This document shows positions 18,435 through 26,877 of a stretch of DNA of 64,000 nt, piece by piece. The stretch is from Streptosporangiaceae bacterium NEAU-GS5 (GTDB lineage Bacteria; Actinomycetota; Actinomycetes; Streptosporangiales; Streptosporangiaceae): assembly GCA_017592665.1 (NCBI GenBank), contig JAGFNW010000010.1, positions 186,001-250,000 on the forward strand, read 5' to 3'. Positions within the stretch are counted from its first letter, which is position 1. Each line of letters starts with the position of its first letter. A program made the position numbers and the translations under genes. The notes under the pieces were generated by a model that saw nothing but the letters and a program-made list of their open reading frames with translations, had not been told where the DNA came from and ran no database searches.

Positions 18435-19441
18435 TGATTGCTCGCCGTACGACGATCAAAGATGTCGCGGAGGCCGCCGGCGTGGGCGTCGCGACCGTCT
18501 CGCGCGTGCTGTCCGGAGGCTCGGCGAGCGCGGAGACGCGCGAGCGCGTGCTGGACGCGGCGACCCGTCTCGACTACCGCCCGAGCGCGCTCGGGCGCAA
18601 CCTGCGCCAGCAGCGGGCCGGCGGCATCGCCCTGCTCGTTCCTGACATCACAGATACGTTCTACGCCCGTCTGGCCGACGGCGTGCTGTCGTGCGCGCGT
18701 TCCTACCGCGAGCCGGTGACGATCGGGGTGACCGGAGACGACCCCGAGCAGGAGGCCGATCTCGTCGGCGCGCTGCTGGAGCAGGGCATCGACCGGGTGA
18801 TCGCGGTCCCCTCGGGCGACGTCGAGACCTGGTCCCCGGCGCTCAAGGCAGGGCTGAGCGTGGTGTTCGCCGACCGCAGGATCTGGGACGCCGGGCGGCT
18901 CATCGACGAGATCCCCGCCGTGATCGCCGACGACCGGGCCGGCGTGCGGACCGCGGTGGAATATCTGCTCGGGCTGGGCCACCGCAGGATCGCCTTCCTG
19001 GCCAGGCACGGCCAGAGTCAGCGTGTCGCTTCCTTCCGCGAGGCGATGGGCGAGCATCTCGACGAGGAGCTGGTGGCGCACGCGCGGGCCAGCCGCGACT
19101 CCGCGTACGCGACGGCGGCCGGGCTGCTACAGCGCCGCACCGACCTCACCGCGGTGCTCGCCGGGGGGAACGTGCTCGGAGAGGCCACCGTCTCCGCCGC
19201 GCGCGAGCTCGATCTGCGCATCCCGCGCGATCTATCACTGATCATGTTCGACGACGTGCCGTGGGCCGAGCTCTGCTCGCCGCCGCTCACGGTCATCGCG
19301 CAGCCGGCGCAGGACCTCGGATACCGGGCGGCCGAGCTGACGTTGCGGCAGGGACGGCGACCGCGGACGATTCAGCTCCCCACCGAGCTGATCATCCGGG
19401 GCAGCTGCGGTCCGCGGCGCCCCGGCTCGTCCGGGCACTAG
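18434..19441 (+). CDS. LacI-family transcriptional repressor
   Basis: A 335-residue regulator. An N-terminal LacI HTH (TTIKDVAEAAGVGVATVS) with hinge helix RPSALGRNLR is followed by a periplasmic-binding-protein-like ligand domain and dimerisation region (VIAQPAQDLGYRAAEL). It presumably binds a sugar and controls the divergent msiK-like gene and itself through the two TGGAAAC-type sites. ATG 18434 starts the HTH at the usual distance and overlaps operator O2. A longer open frame upstream lacks family similarity. The inducer is unknown. Confidence 0.92.
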   Translation: MIARRTTIKDVAEAAGVGVATVSRVLSGGSASAETRERVLDAATRLDYRPSALGRNLRQQRAGGIALLVPDITDTFYARLADGVLSCARSYREPVTIGVTGDDPEQEADLVGALLEQGIDRVIAVPSGDVETWSPALKAGLSVVFADRRIWDAGRLIDEIPAVIADDRAGVRTAVEYLLGLGHRRIAFLARHGQSQRVASFREAMGEHLDEELVAHARASRDSAYATAAGLLQRRTDLTAVLAGGNVLGEATVSAARELDLRIPRDLSLIMFDDVPWAELCSPPLTVIAQPAQDLGYRAAELTLRQGRRPRTIQLPTELIIRGSCGPRRPGSSGH

Positions 19442-19449
19442 AGCACTGG

Positions 19450-19917
19450 TCAGATCAACTTCTCGATGGCCTCGACGACCTCAGAGGACTCGGGCTGGGT
19501 CTGCGGGCTGAACCGGGCGACGACCTCACCATCGGCGCCGACCAGGAACTTCTCGAAGTTCCACTGGATGTCGCCGCCGTCGCCGATCAGCTCGGCGTAC
19601 AGCGGATGCCGTCCGTCGCCGTTGACCTCGATCTTCTCGAGGAGCGGGAAGTCGACGCCGTAGGTGGTCGAGCAGAACTCCTGGATCTCCTCGGCGGTGC
19701 CGGGCTCCTGGCCCATGAACTGGTTGCACGGCACGCCGATGACGGTGAAGCCGCGGTCGCCGTAGGCGTCCTGTAGGTGGACGAGGCCGGTGTACTGCGG
19801 GGTCAGCCCGCAGCGCGAGGCGACGTTGACGACCAGGGCGGATCGGCCGCCGAGCACGTCGCCGACGGTGGTGGGACCACCGTCGAGGCGGTGGATCGGG
19901 ATCTCGAGAATGCTCAT
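19450..19917 (-). CDS. Glutathione peroxidase-family protein
   Basis: A 155-residue thioredoxin-fold peroxidase. Peroxidatic Cys36 lies in NVASRCGLTPQY, the Gln near 70 in QFMGQEPG, and the late WNFEKF motif supplies Trp and Asn. Cys64 (VPCNQF) and a third Cys in EFCSTTYG may act in resolving. The enzyme should reduce peroxides, in bacteria generally with thioredoxin rather than glutathione, and actinobacteria use mycothiol. The protein is cytoplasmic, with no signal peptide. The gene ends 8 bp from the convergent LacI gene. Confidence 0.92.
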   Translation of the reverse strand: MSILEIPIHRLDGGPTTVGDVLGGRSALVVNVASRCGLTPQYTGLVHLQDAYGDRGFTVIGVPCNQFMGQEPGTAEEIQEFCSTTYGVDFPLLEKIEVNGDGRHPLYAELIGDGGDIQWNFEKFLVGADGEVVARFSPQTQPESSEVVEAIEKLI

Positions 19918-20305
19918 GAACCGGACTCTACTTTCCGGATCTCAGTGGTACGCGACGCGGGTCCCCGGTCCGGCGATCTCAAACCTCAAATCTCGGCGAC
20001 GGCCGGGTCACCGCCGTCCACGTAAGCGGCCGGGCCGGGTCGGCGCGCCCCCGCGAGACCCTCCCAAGTCGTCCTGACCTCGGCAAACAACTCGCCTTTT
20101 GGTGTCCCTCTTAATACGCCACGCGGCGGTGTTCGTATTTCAATCCGGCTATTGGACCCGTCGCGGCGCCTGCCCGCGCTCGCACCTGAGCGCGCTCAGA
20201 GAGCAGGCCACGCGGACGGCCGCGCCAGAGCCACTGGCGCGCCACCGACCGGCGAGCGCATCCGTGCGCCCGCCTTCCGCACGCGACCCGACGACAAGGA
20301 CCGAT
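19918..20305. other. Intergenic region, divergent
   Basis: About 390 bp between the peroxidase start and the preferred start of the lytic protein. An open frame in phase with the downstream gene begins at 20099 but is Arg/Pro-rich and without a family match. I see no RNA gene or clear operator. Confidence 0.45.
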
Positions 20306-20983
20306 TTGAACAGCAGTAGCAGTATCAGCAGTAGCAGTAGCGGCATCAGAGGCAAGGGCGCCCTGCGCACCACCGTCGCGGCGGCTTCCGCGGCGGCCGC
20401 GCTCGGCGGGGCGATCGTCATACACGACGCCTCGAGACAGGCCGGGCCCGAACTGCTCGATCTCACCGCCGCGCACGTCAGACCGGTGAGCGCCGACACG
20501 ACAGTGCACACCGACACGACAGTGCACACCGACACGACGGCGCACACCGACACGACGGTGCACACCGATGTCACGATGACCGCCGACGTGATGGTGAACA
20601 CCGACCGGACAGTGCACATGCGCACCTGGCGAACCACCGCGCGGCCCCGGATGACCATGGCCAGGCTCAGGACCACGGCGAAGGTCAGGAGCAAGGCGTA
20701 CGCCTTCCGGCTCGTCGCGCACAGATCCTGGTCGGGGACCCAGTTCAGGTGCCTGGACAGCCTGTGGACCCACGAGAGCAACTGGGATCACACGGCGCAC
20801 AACGCGTCATCGGGCGCGTACGGCATTCCGCAGGCCCTGCCGGGAGCCAAGATGAGCCTCGTGGCCTGGGATTGGCGGTTCAACCCGCAGACCCAGATCC
20901 GCTGGGGCCTCCGCTATATCGAGGGCCGCTACGGCTCACCGTGCGGCGCGTGGGGCCATTTCCGCTCGCACAACTGGTATTAA
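20306..20983 (+). CDS. Secreted lytic-transglycosylase-like protein
   Basis: About 225 residues. The preferred start is TTG 20306, preceded by AAGGA at 5 nt and followed by a Ser-rich head and hydrophobic export segment (TTVAAASAAAALGGAIVI). A longer frame starts at 20099. After a repeat of TTVHTD hexapeptides comes an SLT-like domain with catalytic Glu in WTHESNWD, AYGIPQALPG and NPQTQIRWGLRYIEGRYG. Two Cys may form a disulfide. The family cleaves peptidoglycan glycan strands, so a role in wall turnover outside the membrane is likely. It stands alone, upstream of a convergent TetR gene. Confidence 0.8.
   Translation: MNSSSSISSSSSGIRGKGALRTTVAAASAAAALGGAIVIHDASRQAGPELLDLTAAHVRPVSADTTVHTDTTVHTDTTAHTDTTVHTDVTMTADVMVNTDRTVHMRTWRTTARPRMTMARLRTTAKVRSKAYAFRLVAHRSWSGTQFRCLDSLWTHESNWDHTAHNASSGAYGIPQALPGAKMSLVAWDWRFNPQTQIRWGLRYIEGRYGSPCGAWGHFRSHNWY
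20495..20566. repeat. 18-bp in-frame tandem repeat, 4 units
   Basis: Four units of gacacgacagtgcacacc (with single-base variants) encode the Thr/His/Asp hexapeptides of the lytic protein's linker; degenerate copies continue to about 20620. Confidence 0.9.
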
Positions 20984-20999
20984 CGCCGCTCGCACGCGG

Positions 21000-21680
21000 T
21001 CAGGAGAGTCCAGGGGAAGGGATCACTCCTGATTCGGGGGGCTCGGAGGTGGAAGCCCGGGCCCCCCTTCGCACGATCATGGCCTGGACCAGCATCTCCA
21101 GGCCGAACTCGAACTCCTCGTCGTGGTCGCACTTGACCAGTTCGCCGGCGAGTGAGGCCACGACGGGGAACAACCCGCCGTCGATGGCCGCCACGTCGAC
21201 GTCGGGCCTCACCGGGGCGAAGGTCGGGGTGACGCCGACCTCGCGGAGCAGCGAGCCGACGATGTACGCGATGAACACGCGGAGCAGCTGAACCGCCTCA
21301 CGCCCGTCGAACCCGGCCGACAACATCGTGGACAGGGCGTACTCCACCGGGATGACCCCGGACGAGGACTGCAGCTGCCGGCTGACCACGACCATCGTCG
21401 AGCGCGGATAGTGGTGCGCGATCTGGCGGAACGACCTGGCCTGCGCGCGGACCCGATCGGTCCAGTGCGCGGAGGGGTCGTCGGTGAACTCGATCTCGGA
21501 GAGCACGGCCTCGGCCACCCCGTCGAGCAGGGCGGCCTTGTTGGGCACGTGGTTGTACAGGGACATCACCCCGACGCCGAGGTCGGCCGCGATCCTTCGC
21601 ATGGACACCGCGTCGGCGCCCTCACGCTCGATCAGGTCGATGGCGGCGGAGACGATCCGTGCGCGGTTGAGCTGGGACAC
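21000..21680 (-). CDS. TetR-family transcriptional regulator
   Basis: A 226-residue repressor. The N-terminal HTH spans ARIVSAAIDLIEREGADA to LYNHVPNKAALLDGV, and the C-terminal ligand domain resembles TetR_C. GTG 21680 opens the protein just before the HTH; the frame upstream has no family signal. It is divergent from a diiron ferritin-like gene, and the 72-bp gap holds two palindromes of the ACGTACG type. It therefore most likely represses both genes, and its ligand may be the diiron enzyme's substrate. Confidence 0.9.
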   Translation of the reverse strand: MSQLNRARIVSAAIDLIEREGADAVSMRRIAADLGVGVMSLYNHVPNKAALLDGVAEAVLSEIEFTDDPSAHWTDRVRAQARSFRQIAHHYPRSTMVVVSRQLQSSSGVIPVEYALSTMLSAGFDGREAVQLLRVFIAYIVGSLLREVGVTPTFAPVRPDVDVAAIDGGLFPVVASLAGELVKCDHDEEFEFGLEMLVQAMIVRRGARASTSEPPESGVIPSPGLS

Positions 21681-21696
21681 CTCACCAGTATTGACC

Positions 21697-21713
21697 CACG
21701 TACGCCGTACGTG
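21697..21713. promoter_or_regulatory. TetR operator, perfect 17-bp palindrome
   Basis: CACGTACG-C-CGTACGTG is perfectly symmetrical and overlaps the spacer after a TTGACC box at 21691-21696, so binding would occlude the promoter. Confidence 0.75.
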
Positions 21714-21724
21714 CCACCCTCGAA

Positions 21725-21739
21725 ACGTACGGTGTACGT
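21725..21739. promoter_or_regulatory. Second TetR operator
   Basis: ACGTACG-G-TGTACGT repeats the first operator's core with one mismatch. The centres are 27 bp apart and it ends just before the AGGGAGGG ribosome-binding site of the diiron gene. Confidence 0.65.
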
Positions 21740-21752
21740 AAGGGAGGGCCTT

Positions 21753-22868
21753 ATGTCGACCCATGAGCTCTACACCATCCCCGCAGAGCTTTCCACGTGG
21801 AACGTGGAGATGTCCGGGGCGGCGCGCTTCACCTGGGAATACGACGACGGCCGAGACCGCATGCTGGCCCTCTATCAGAAGGGCAAGGACAAGCAGTGGG
21901 ACTCGGTCAAGCGCATCGACTGGGGCCTCGAGGTCGATCCGTACAACGTGCTGGGCATCCCGGACAACACGATCGCGATCTACGGCACGCCGCTGTGGGA
22001 CAGGATGAGCGAGGCGCAGCGCCAGGACGTGCGGCTGCACGGCGCGTCGTGGCAGTTCTCCCAGTTCCTGCACGGGGAGCAGGGCGCGATGATCTGCTCG
22101 GCGCGGATCGTGGAATCGGTGCCCGACCTCGACTCGAAGTTCTACGCGGCCACCCAGACCATGGACGAGGCCAGGCACGCCGAGACCTACGCGCGCTTCC
22201 TGCAGGAGAAGATCGGGCTCGCCTACCCGATGAACGAGCACCTGAAGGCCCTGCTCGACAGCACGCTCAGCGACTCGCGCTGGGACATGCCGTATCTCGG
22301 GATGCAGGTGCTGATCGAGGGCCTCGCACTGGCCGCCTTCGGAGTGATGCGCGACATCACCACCAAGCCGCTGCCCAAGCAGATCCTCGCGTACGTCATG
22401 CAGGACGAGGCGCGGCACGTGGCCTTCGGCCGGATGGCGCTTCGCGACTACTACGGCAACCTGTCGGAGAGCGAGCTCCGCGAGCGCGAGGACTTCGTGA
22501 TCGAGGGCTGCTACCTGATGCGCGACCGGCTGCGCGGCCGTGAGACGTGGGAGACCATCGGGCTCAGCAAGTCCGAGGTCGAGGAGGCCATGGAGGCCGT
22601 CGACCAGTCCGAATACCTGCGCCTGTTCCGGTCGCTGCTGTTCAGCCGGATCGTGCCGTGCGTCAAGGACATCGGCCTGTGGAGCCCGCGCCTGCAGAAG
22701 GCGTACGCGGACATGGGCGTGCTCGACATGGCCGGGCAGAGCCTCGACGTGCTGATGAAGCAGGACGAGGAGATCGCCGACAAGGTGGACGCCGAGCGCT
22801 TCGCCCAGGAAGAGGCCGAGCGCGGCGAAGAGGTCGCCCAGACCATCTCCTTGGGCGCCGAAGACTGA
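21753..22868 (+). CDS. Ferritin-like diiron protein (possible oxygenase)
   Basis: A 371-residue protein with two helical metal-binding pairs. HGEQGAMICSARI with MDEARHAETYARF, and EGLALAAFGVM with QDEARHVAFGRM, supply the Glu and E-x2-H ligands of a carboxylate-bridged diiron centre. Length and spacing resemble ribonucleotide-reductase R2-like or AurF-like oxygenases more than storage ferritin. It probably activates O2 on an organic substrate in the cytoplasm. GGGAGGG precedes the ATG. The divergent TetR gene and its palindromes suggest induction by a small molecule. The substrate is unknown. Confidence 0.85.
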   Translation: MSTHELYTIPAELSTWNVEMSGAARFTWEYDDGRDRMLALYQKGKDKQWDSVKRIDWGLEVDPYNVLGIPDNTIAIYGTPLWDRMSEAQRQDVRLHGASWQFSQFLHGEQGAMICSARIVESVPDLDSKFYAATQTMDEARHAETYARFLQEKIGLAYPMNEHLKALLDSTLSDSRWDMPYLGMQVLIEGLALAAFGVMRDITTKPLPKQILAYVMQDEARHVAFGRMALRDYYGNLSESELREREDFVIEGCYLMRDRLRGRETWETIGLSKSEVEEAMEAVDQSEYLRLFRSLLFSRIVPCVKDIGLWSPRLQKAYADMGVLDMAGQSLDVLMKQDEEIADKVDAERFAQEEAERGEEVAQTISLGAED

Positions 22869-22896
22869 TTTCAGGTCAGCACTTCAGGCCAATACG

Positions 22897-23208
22897 TCAA
22901 GTAAGTACGAAGACGAGTGCGCCGGCCGTGGCGCACAGCACGCCGATCCAGGCGATCAGCGCGTCGAGCCGGTGGTCGAGCGGCTCGCCGTCCCGCAGGG
23001 CCTTGCTCAGGCGCGCGTCGCGCGATCCCGTGCGGGCCAGCAGGACGGCCCCGCACAGGGACGCGAGCACGAACGCGGTCGCCGAGACGCCGCTGATGCC
23101 ATGCCGTGCCGCCGCTCCCCCGGCCAGCAATCCGGCCGCGGCCAGCACGGTCGCCGTGCGCGTCCAGGCGAGGTGCGTGCGCTCGATCGACAGGCCGGGC
23201 CCGGTCAT
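22897..23208 (-). CDS. DUF202 membrane protein (second of pair)
   Basis: A 103-residue protein with three predicted membrane helices and the DUF202 signature near the N-terminus (IERTHLAWTRTATVLAA). Function is unknown; YidH-type proteins share this fold. ATG 23208 overlaps the stop of the preceding DUF202 gene as ATGA, so the two are translationally coupled and may form a hetero-oligomer. It faces the convergent diiron gene across 28 bp. Confidence 0.85.
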   Translation of the reverse strand: MTGPGLSIERTHLAWTRTATVLAAAGLLAGGAAARHGISGVSATAFVLASLCGAVLLARTGSRDARLSKALRDGEPLDHRLDALIAWIGVLCATAGALVFVLT

Positions 23209-23540
23209 GGCCCCAGCAGGATCAGCAGGAGGGCCACGACGGCGACCGCGGCCACGCCATAGGCGAACATGGGGGCCAGCCGGGGCGGTGGCAGGGGCTC
23301 GCTGCGGCGCAGCGCCTGTTGCACGCGCCGCCAGCGAGGGTAGGCCATGCCCGCGGCCAGCGCGGCGAGCACCACCAAGGTGACGGCCAGCAGGGTGCGG
23401 ACCCACGGGACGAAGATCCCCGAAGGCACGGCGGCCATCGCGACCCCGCCCGCGCTCAGCGCGAGGGAGGTGCTGAGCCAGGTGAGGAACGTGCGTTCGT
23501 TCGCGAGCGTGAAACGAGGATCCGGCTCGTTTCCTTCCAT
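23205..23540 (-). CDS. DUF202 / YidH-like membrane protein
   Basis: A 111-residue protein with the signature FTLANERTFLTWLSTSLAL and three membrane helices. It is the first gene of a two-gene unit with a DUF202 paralogue, which it overlaps by four bases. The biochemical role is not established. The upstream gap of about 80 bp is shared with the divergent UBP zinc-finger gene. Confidence 0.88.
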   Translation of the reverse strand: MEGNEPDPRFTLANERTFLTWLSTSLALSAGGVAMAAVPSGIFVPWVRTLLAVTLVVLAALAAGMAYPRWRRVQQALRRSEPLPPPRLAPMFAYGVAAVAVVALLLILLGP

Positions 23541-23608
23541 GCCTTGGATCCTAGATTGCTGCTTTTTCGAGGGGTTTTACTGGCTAACGGCGAGCGGCGC
23601 GGAGCGCA

Positions 23609-23614
23609 TATGAT
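23609..23614 (+). promoter_or_regulatory. -10 box before UBP zinc-finger gene
   Basis: TATGAT ends 8 nt before ATG 23623, consistent with a leaderless or very short leader. Confidence 0.4.
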
Positions 23615-23622
23615 CGAGAGAC

Positions 23623-23880
23623 ATGGGGACCTGTGAACATATCGCCCAAGCCACCGACGTCGAAGCGCAGACGCTCGAAGGGTGCGAGGAGTGCCTCGCG
23701 ATGGGGAGCCGCTGGGTGCACCTTCGCAAATGCCTGACATGTGGCCACATCGGCTGCTGCGACTCCTCGCCCAACCGGCACGCCACCGCCCACTACAAGG
23801 AGACGGGCCACCCCGTCATCGCCTCGTTCGAGCCGGGCGAGGAGTGGCGCTGGTGTTACGTCGACAACGTGCTCGGTTAA
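23623..23880 (+). CDS. UBP-type zinc-finger protein
   Basis: An 85-residue protein that is essentially one ZnF-UBP domain. Cys4, the GCEECL pair, CLTCGHIGCCD, and the His residues in RHATAHYKETGH supply ligands. In eukaryotes the fold binds ubiquitin tails; in bacteria its partner is unknown. Its stop codon TAA overlaps the stop of the convergent Na+/H+ antiporter gene by three bases. This tight tail-to-tail link may reflect functional pairing, as the domain could sense or regulate the antiporter (inference). Confidence 0.9.
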   Translation: MGTCEHIAQATDVEAQTLEGCEECLAMGSRWVHLRKCLTCGHIGCCDSSPNRHATAHYKETGHPVIASFEPGEEWRWCYVDNVLG

Positions 23881-25463
23881 TCCCTTTCGAGGGTCGCCTC
23901 TTCGAAGTCGAGCTCCTTCAGGACGCGGTGGAGCACCTCGTCGTCGATCCTGCGTCGGTCGCGGAGCCCGATGAACACCTCGCGCTCCGCGGCCAGCATC
24001 TCGCGCCGCAGCCGCCGATAGGCCGCGGCCGGGGTCTCCTCGCCCTCGAACGCCGTGCCGCCGCCGAGCCGCTCCCAGGCGTGTAGCGCGCGCCGCTCGG
24101 CGCGGCTGCGCAGTTGATCCACGATCTCCTGATGGAGCGTCGACACGCCGTCGGCGGTCATCTCCTCCAGCCGGGCCAGCGACGCCGCGGCGGCCGCCTG
24201 CTGAGCGCCCGCCTCTCTCAGGTTGTCCTCGTAGCGCTCCGGCTCGTTCGACACGCCGAGCTTCCTGATCAGCCAGGGGAACGACAGGCCCTGGACCACG
24301 AGGGTGCCGATGACCACCGCGAACGTCAGGAATTGGACGAGCTCGCGCTCCGGGAAGGAGTCCGGCAGCGCGTAGGCCGCCGCGAGCGACACCACGCCGC
24401 GCATGCCGGCCCAGCTCACCACGACCAGGTGCCGCCACGGCACCGGCGGCTCCCGGCGGCGGATGCGCGGCGAGATGAGTCTTGGGATGTACGCACCGCA
24501 CGGCATCCACAGGACGCGCACCAGGACGGCGACCAGGAAGAGGATCACCGCGTAGAGCAGGGCGTCGCCGCGCTGATCGGGCGGCAGCCGGTTCCAGATC
24601 GGCCACAGCTGGAGCCCGATCAGCGCGAACACGATCGACTCCAGCAGGAAGTCGAGCACCTGCCAGACGGCGTTGGACAGCAGCCGCGTGGCGTACACGG
24701 TCCGGCTCAGCACGTGGCCCAGATAGATGCCGACGATCACCACGGCGATGACGCCCGAGGCGTGCGCGATCTCCGCCGCCACGTAGGCCACGTAGGGGAT
24801 GAGGAGCGAGATCGCGTTGGCGACGAGCGCGTCGGCGATGCGCTGGAGGACGTACCCCGTGACGTAGGCAAGGGCGAGGCCGATGGCCACGCCCACTCCG
24901 GCCGAATACGCGAACTGGCCGGCGATGCCGAGCGTCGTGAAGCCCATGCCCATGGTCGCGGCGACCGCCACGCGGTAGGCCGTGAGCGCCGTGGCGTCGT
25001 TGAAGAGGCTCTCGCCGAGCAGAATGGTCAGCACGCGCCGCGGCAGGCCCAGCTTGCGTCCCACGGCCACGGCGGCCACCGCGTCGGGCGGCGCCACGAT
25101 CGCGCCGAACGCCAGCGCCGCGGCCAACGACAGCGCCGGGATGAGCGCCATGGCCGCCAGGCCGACCACCAGCGTGCTGACCAGCACGAGCCCCACCGAG
25201 AGCAGCGCCACGGCCCGCCGGTTTTCGCGCAGCCGCATGTAGGAGCTGTCGAGCGAGGCGGAGTAGAGCAGCGGCGGCAGGAAGACGATCAGCACGATCT
25301 CGGGATCAAGCTCGTATTCCGGCATCCTCGGCACCAGCGAGGCGATCAGCCCGGCCAGCACCAGCAGCAGAGGCGCCGGCCAGCCGCGCCAGCGGGAGAT
25401 CCCGGCGACCGCGAGCGCGCCGACGGGCAGCAGAATCAGTTGTACGGCGGTGATGGTGTCCAT
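23877..25463 (-). CDS. CPA1-family Na+/H+ antiporter
   Basis: A 528-residue inner-membrane protein with about 11-12 hydrophobic segments and a cytoplasmic tail. Motifs typical of NhaP/NHE-type exchangers are IVAPPDAVAAVAV (ion-binding Asp) and GESLFNDATAL, with WAGMRGVVSLAAA later. It should exchange Na+ or K+ for H+ in pH and salt homeostasis. The C-terminal 110 residues are charged and helical and could regulate transport. The start is ATG 25463. Its 3' end overlaps the convergent UBP zinc-finger gene. Confidence 0.92.
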   Translation of the reverse strand: MDTITAVQLILLPVGALAVAGISRWRGWPAPLLLVLAGLIASLVPRMPEYELDPEIVLIVFLPPLLYSASLDSSYMRLRENRRAVALLSVGLVLVSTLVVGLAAMALIPALSLAAALAFGAIVAPPDAVAAVAVGRKLGLPRRVLTILLGESLFNDATALTAYRVAVAATMGMGFTTLGIAGQFAYSAGVGVAIGLALAYVTGYVLQRIADALVANAISLLIPYVAYVAAEIAHASGVIAVVIVGIYLGHVLSRTVYATRLLSNAVWQVLDFLLESIVFALIGLQLWPIWNRLPPDQRGDALLYAVILFLVAVLVRVLWMPCGAYIPRLISPRIRRREPPVPWRHLVVVSWAGMRGVVSLAAAYALPDSFPERELVQFLTFAVVIGTLVVQGLSFPWLIRKLGVSNEPERYEDNLREAGAQQAAAAASLARLEEMTADGVSTLHQEIVDQLRSRAERRALHAWERLGGGTAFEGEETPAAAYRRLRREMLAAEREVFIGLRDRRRIDDEVLHRVLKELDFEEATLERD

Positions 25464-25496
25464 CGTGCGATCAGCGTACTGATCGCGTTGGCCGTT

Positions 25497-26636
25497 TTAG
25501 TGCTCGCCCATGCCTTCGGGACGCAGGCGCTCGCCGGTGGTGTAGACGCCTTCCCCGATGTACGGCCTCGGCCGCGGCGACGGCCCGAGGCCGAGCGGGT
25601 CGGCCGGGTCGACGGCGGGCGCTTGAGGCTCGGGCTCGAACTGGTAGGCCGGGCGGCCGGGGATGGGCGAGGGGAACTGGTATACCGGCTCGTCGGCCGG
25701 CCGCCGCTGGTGCTGTTGCTGCGGCTGGTAGCCGCCGCCGTGCTGGTAGGTGGGAGGCTCAGCCGGCGGGCCATGGTGGTAGATGGGCTGGCCGGTCGCG
25801 TTGTCGTAGCCGATCGGCTGGGGCGGCCGCTGGTCGTGACCGCGTGGCTCGGGGCGGGCCACGCCGCGTGCCACGAGCACGTCGTTGGGGCCGAGCGCGG
25901 GGGCCGGCGGAATGCCGTACGGGTCGGCGTAGGGGTCCACGACGGGCTGTGGCGAGGTCGGAGCCTGCATAGGGACCGGCTGGGGCAGCGGAGGCATGTG
26001 CTGCGGCGGGAGCCCTTGAGGCGGCATCTGCGGGGGCAGCGGCGGCATCTGCACCGGCGGCATCTGGGGGGCGGCCTGCGCGGCGGCGGGCATGTGGGGC
26101 AGCGGCAGCGGCTGGCCGTACGGATCGGGCTGACCGTAGGGCTCGGGCTGCGCGTAAGGATCGGGCTGACCGTAAGGATCAGGCTGACCGTAAGGATCAG
26201 GCTGGCCGTAGGGATCAGGCTGGCCATACGGGTCGGGGATGGGCAGCGGGGTGGCGGCGGGCCGCGAATACTGGCCCGTGCCGGGATAGTCGGGATAGTC
26301 AGGCTCGACGCCGTGGGGGCCGGGAGGCGGGTTACGCGGGTCGAACCGGGGATCGCTGCGCGGCAGATCGGCCAAACCGGGGATCGGAATCTCGCCGGTG
26401 CCGGGGTCGTCGTACTGCCCGCCGGCTTCGGCATACCCCTCGTCGAGGGTGTCGATGAGCCGTCCCACATCCTCCATCGGCATGCGGAAACTGGCGGTGC
26501 ACATCTCGCCCCGCCAGAGGCTGAGCACGAGTGTGCCATCGTGCCAGGTGACCCGCAGCACCCGCTCGCGACCTCGAGCGTCGAAGAAAACCTCGCCGAA
26601 CGAGGGCAGTGGGACAACTTCTGACATGCCAGACAT
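25497..26636 (-). CDS. Proline-rich protein with conserved N-terminal domain
   Basis: About 379 residues. The first 75 (FFDARGRERVLRVTWHDG, then MPMEDVGRLIDTL) form a compact alpha/beta domain. The remainder is Pro/Gln/Tyr-rich and disordered, with seven copies of a six-residue unit PYGQPD. I do not recognise a named family. A signal peptide and membrane segments are absent. ATG 26636 has AAAGG upstream; ATG 26627 is an alternative. It is divergent from the DinG-like helicase across 241 bp. Such tails often act as flexible scaffolds; no function is assigned. Confidence 0.75.
   Translation of the reverse strand: MSGMSEVVPLPSFGEVFFDARGRERVLRVTWHDGTLVLSLWRGEMCTASFRMPMEDVGRLIDTLDEGYAEAGGQYDDPGTGEIPIPGLADLPRSDPRFDPRNPPPGPHGVEPDYPDYPGTGQYSRPAATPLPIPDPYGQPDPYGQPDPYGQPDPYGQPDPYAQPEPYGQPDPYGQPLPLPHMPAAAQAAPQMPPVQMPPLPPQMPPQGLPPQHMPPLPQPVPMQAPTSPQPVVDPYADPYGIPPAPALGPNDVLVARGVARPEPRGHDQRPPQPIGYDNATGQPIYHHGPPAEPPTYQHGGGYQPQQQHQRRPADEPVYQFPSPIPGRPAYQFEPEPQAPAVDPADPLGLGPSPRPRPYIGEGVYTTGERLRPEGMGEH
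26110..26235. repeat. 18-bp in-frame tandem repeat, 7 units
   Basis: Seven units of ggctgaccgtaaggatca and variants encode PYGQPD repeats in the proline-rich protein. The three central copies are nearly identical, implying recent expansion. Confidence 0.9.
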
Positions 26637-26865
26637 AGTGCCTTTACCTGCCCTTATCCGTCCACTCGACCGGTGGAAAGACGAGAAAGTATGAGGTTTG
26701 TCCGATTTAGGGAGATCTCTGTTGGCCCGTATCCCTGTGGCCAGTGTGCCACGGGTGACCCACCCCGTCCCCCCGAATACAAGGATGGACTGAGAGTGCC
26801 GAGAAGGACTCGAGAGCGGCGCGGGGGACTCAAGCGGTCGCAGCCCGAATGTCGGTGGCAGCCGG

Positions 26866-26871
26866 TACGGT
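26866..26871 (+). promoter_or_regulatory. -10 box of leaderless helicase gene
   Basis: TACGGT lies 6 nt before GTG 26878, and no ribosome-binding site is present. Confidence 0.5.
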
Positions 26872-26877
26872 TCTTGG

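Noticed and set aside
20099-20305. N-terminal extension of the lytic protein
   Set aside because: The segment is Arg/Pro/Ala-rich, would put the export signal about 90 residues inside, and has no ribosome-binding site; the TTG with AAGGA fits better.
26101-26240. CRISPR-like regularly spaced repeats
   Set aside because: Units are directly contiguous, in frame and encode a peptide repeat; there are no spacers and no cas genes.
24114-26624. An 836-codon plus-strand frame opposite the antiporter and proline-rich genes
   Set aside because: Arg/His/Gln-rich antisense of two real genes; it crosses their intergenic gap and lacks any domain.
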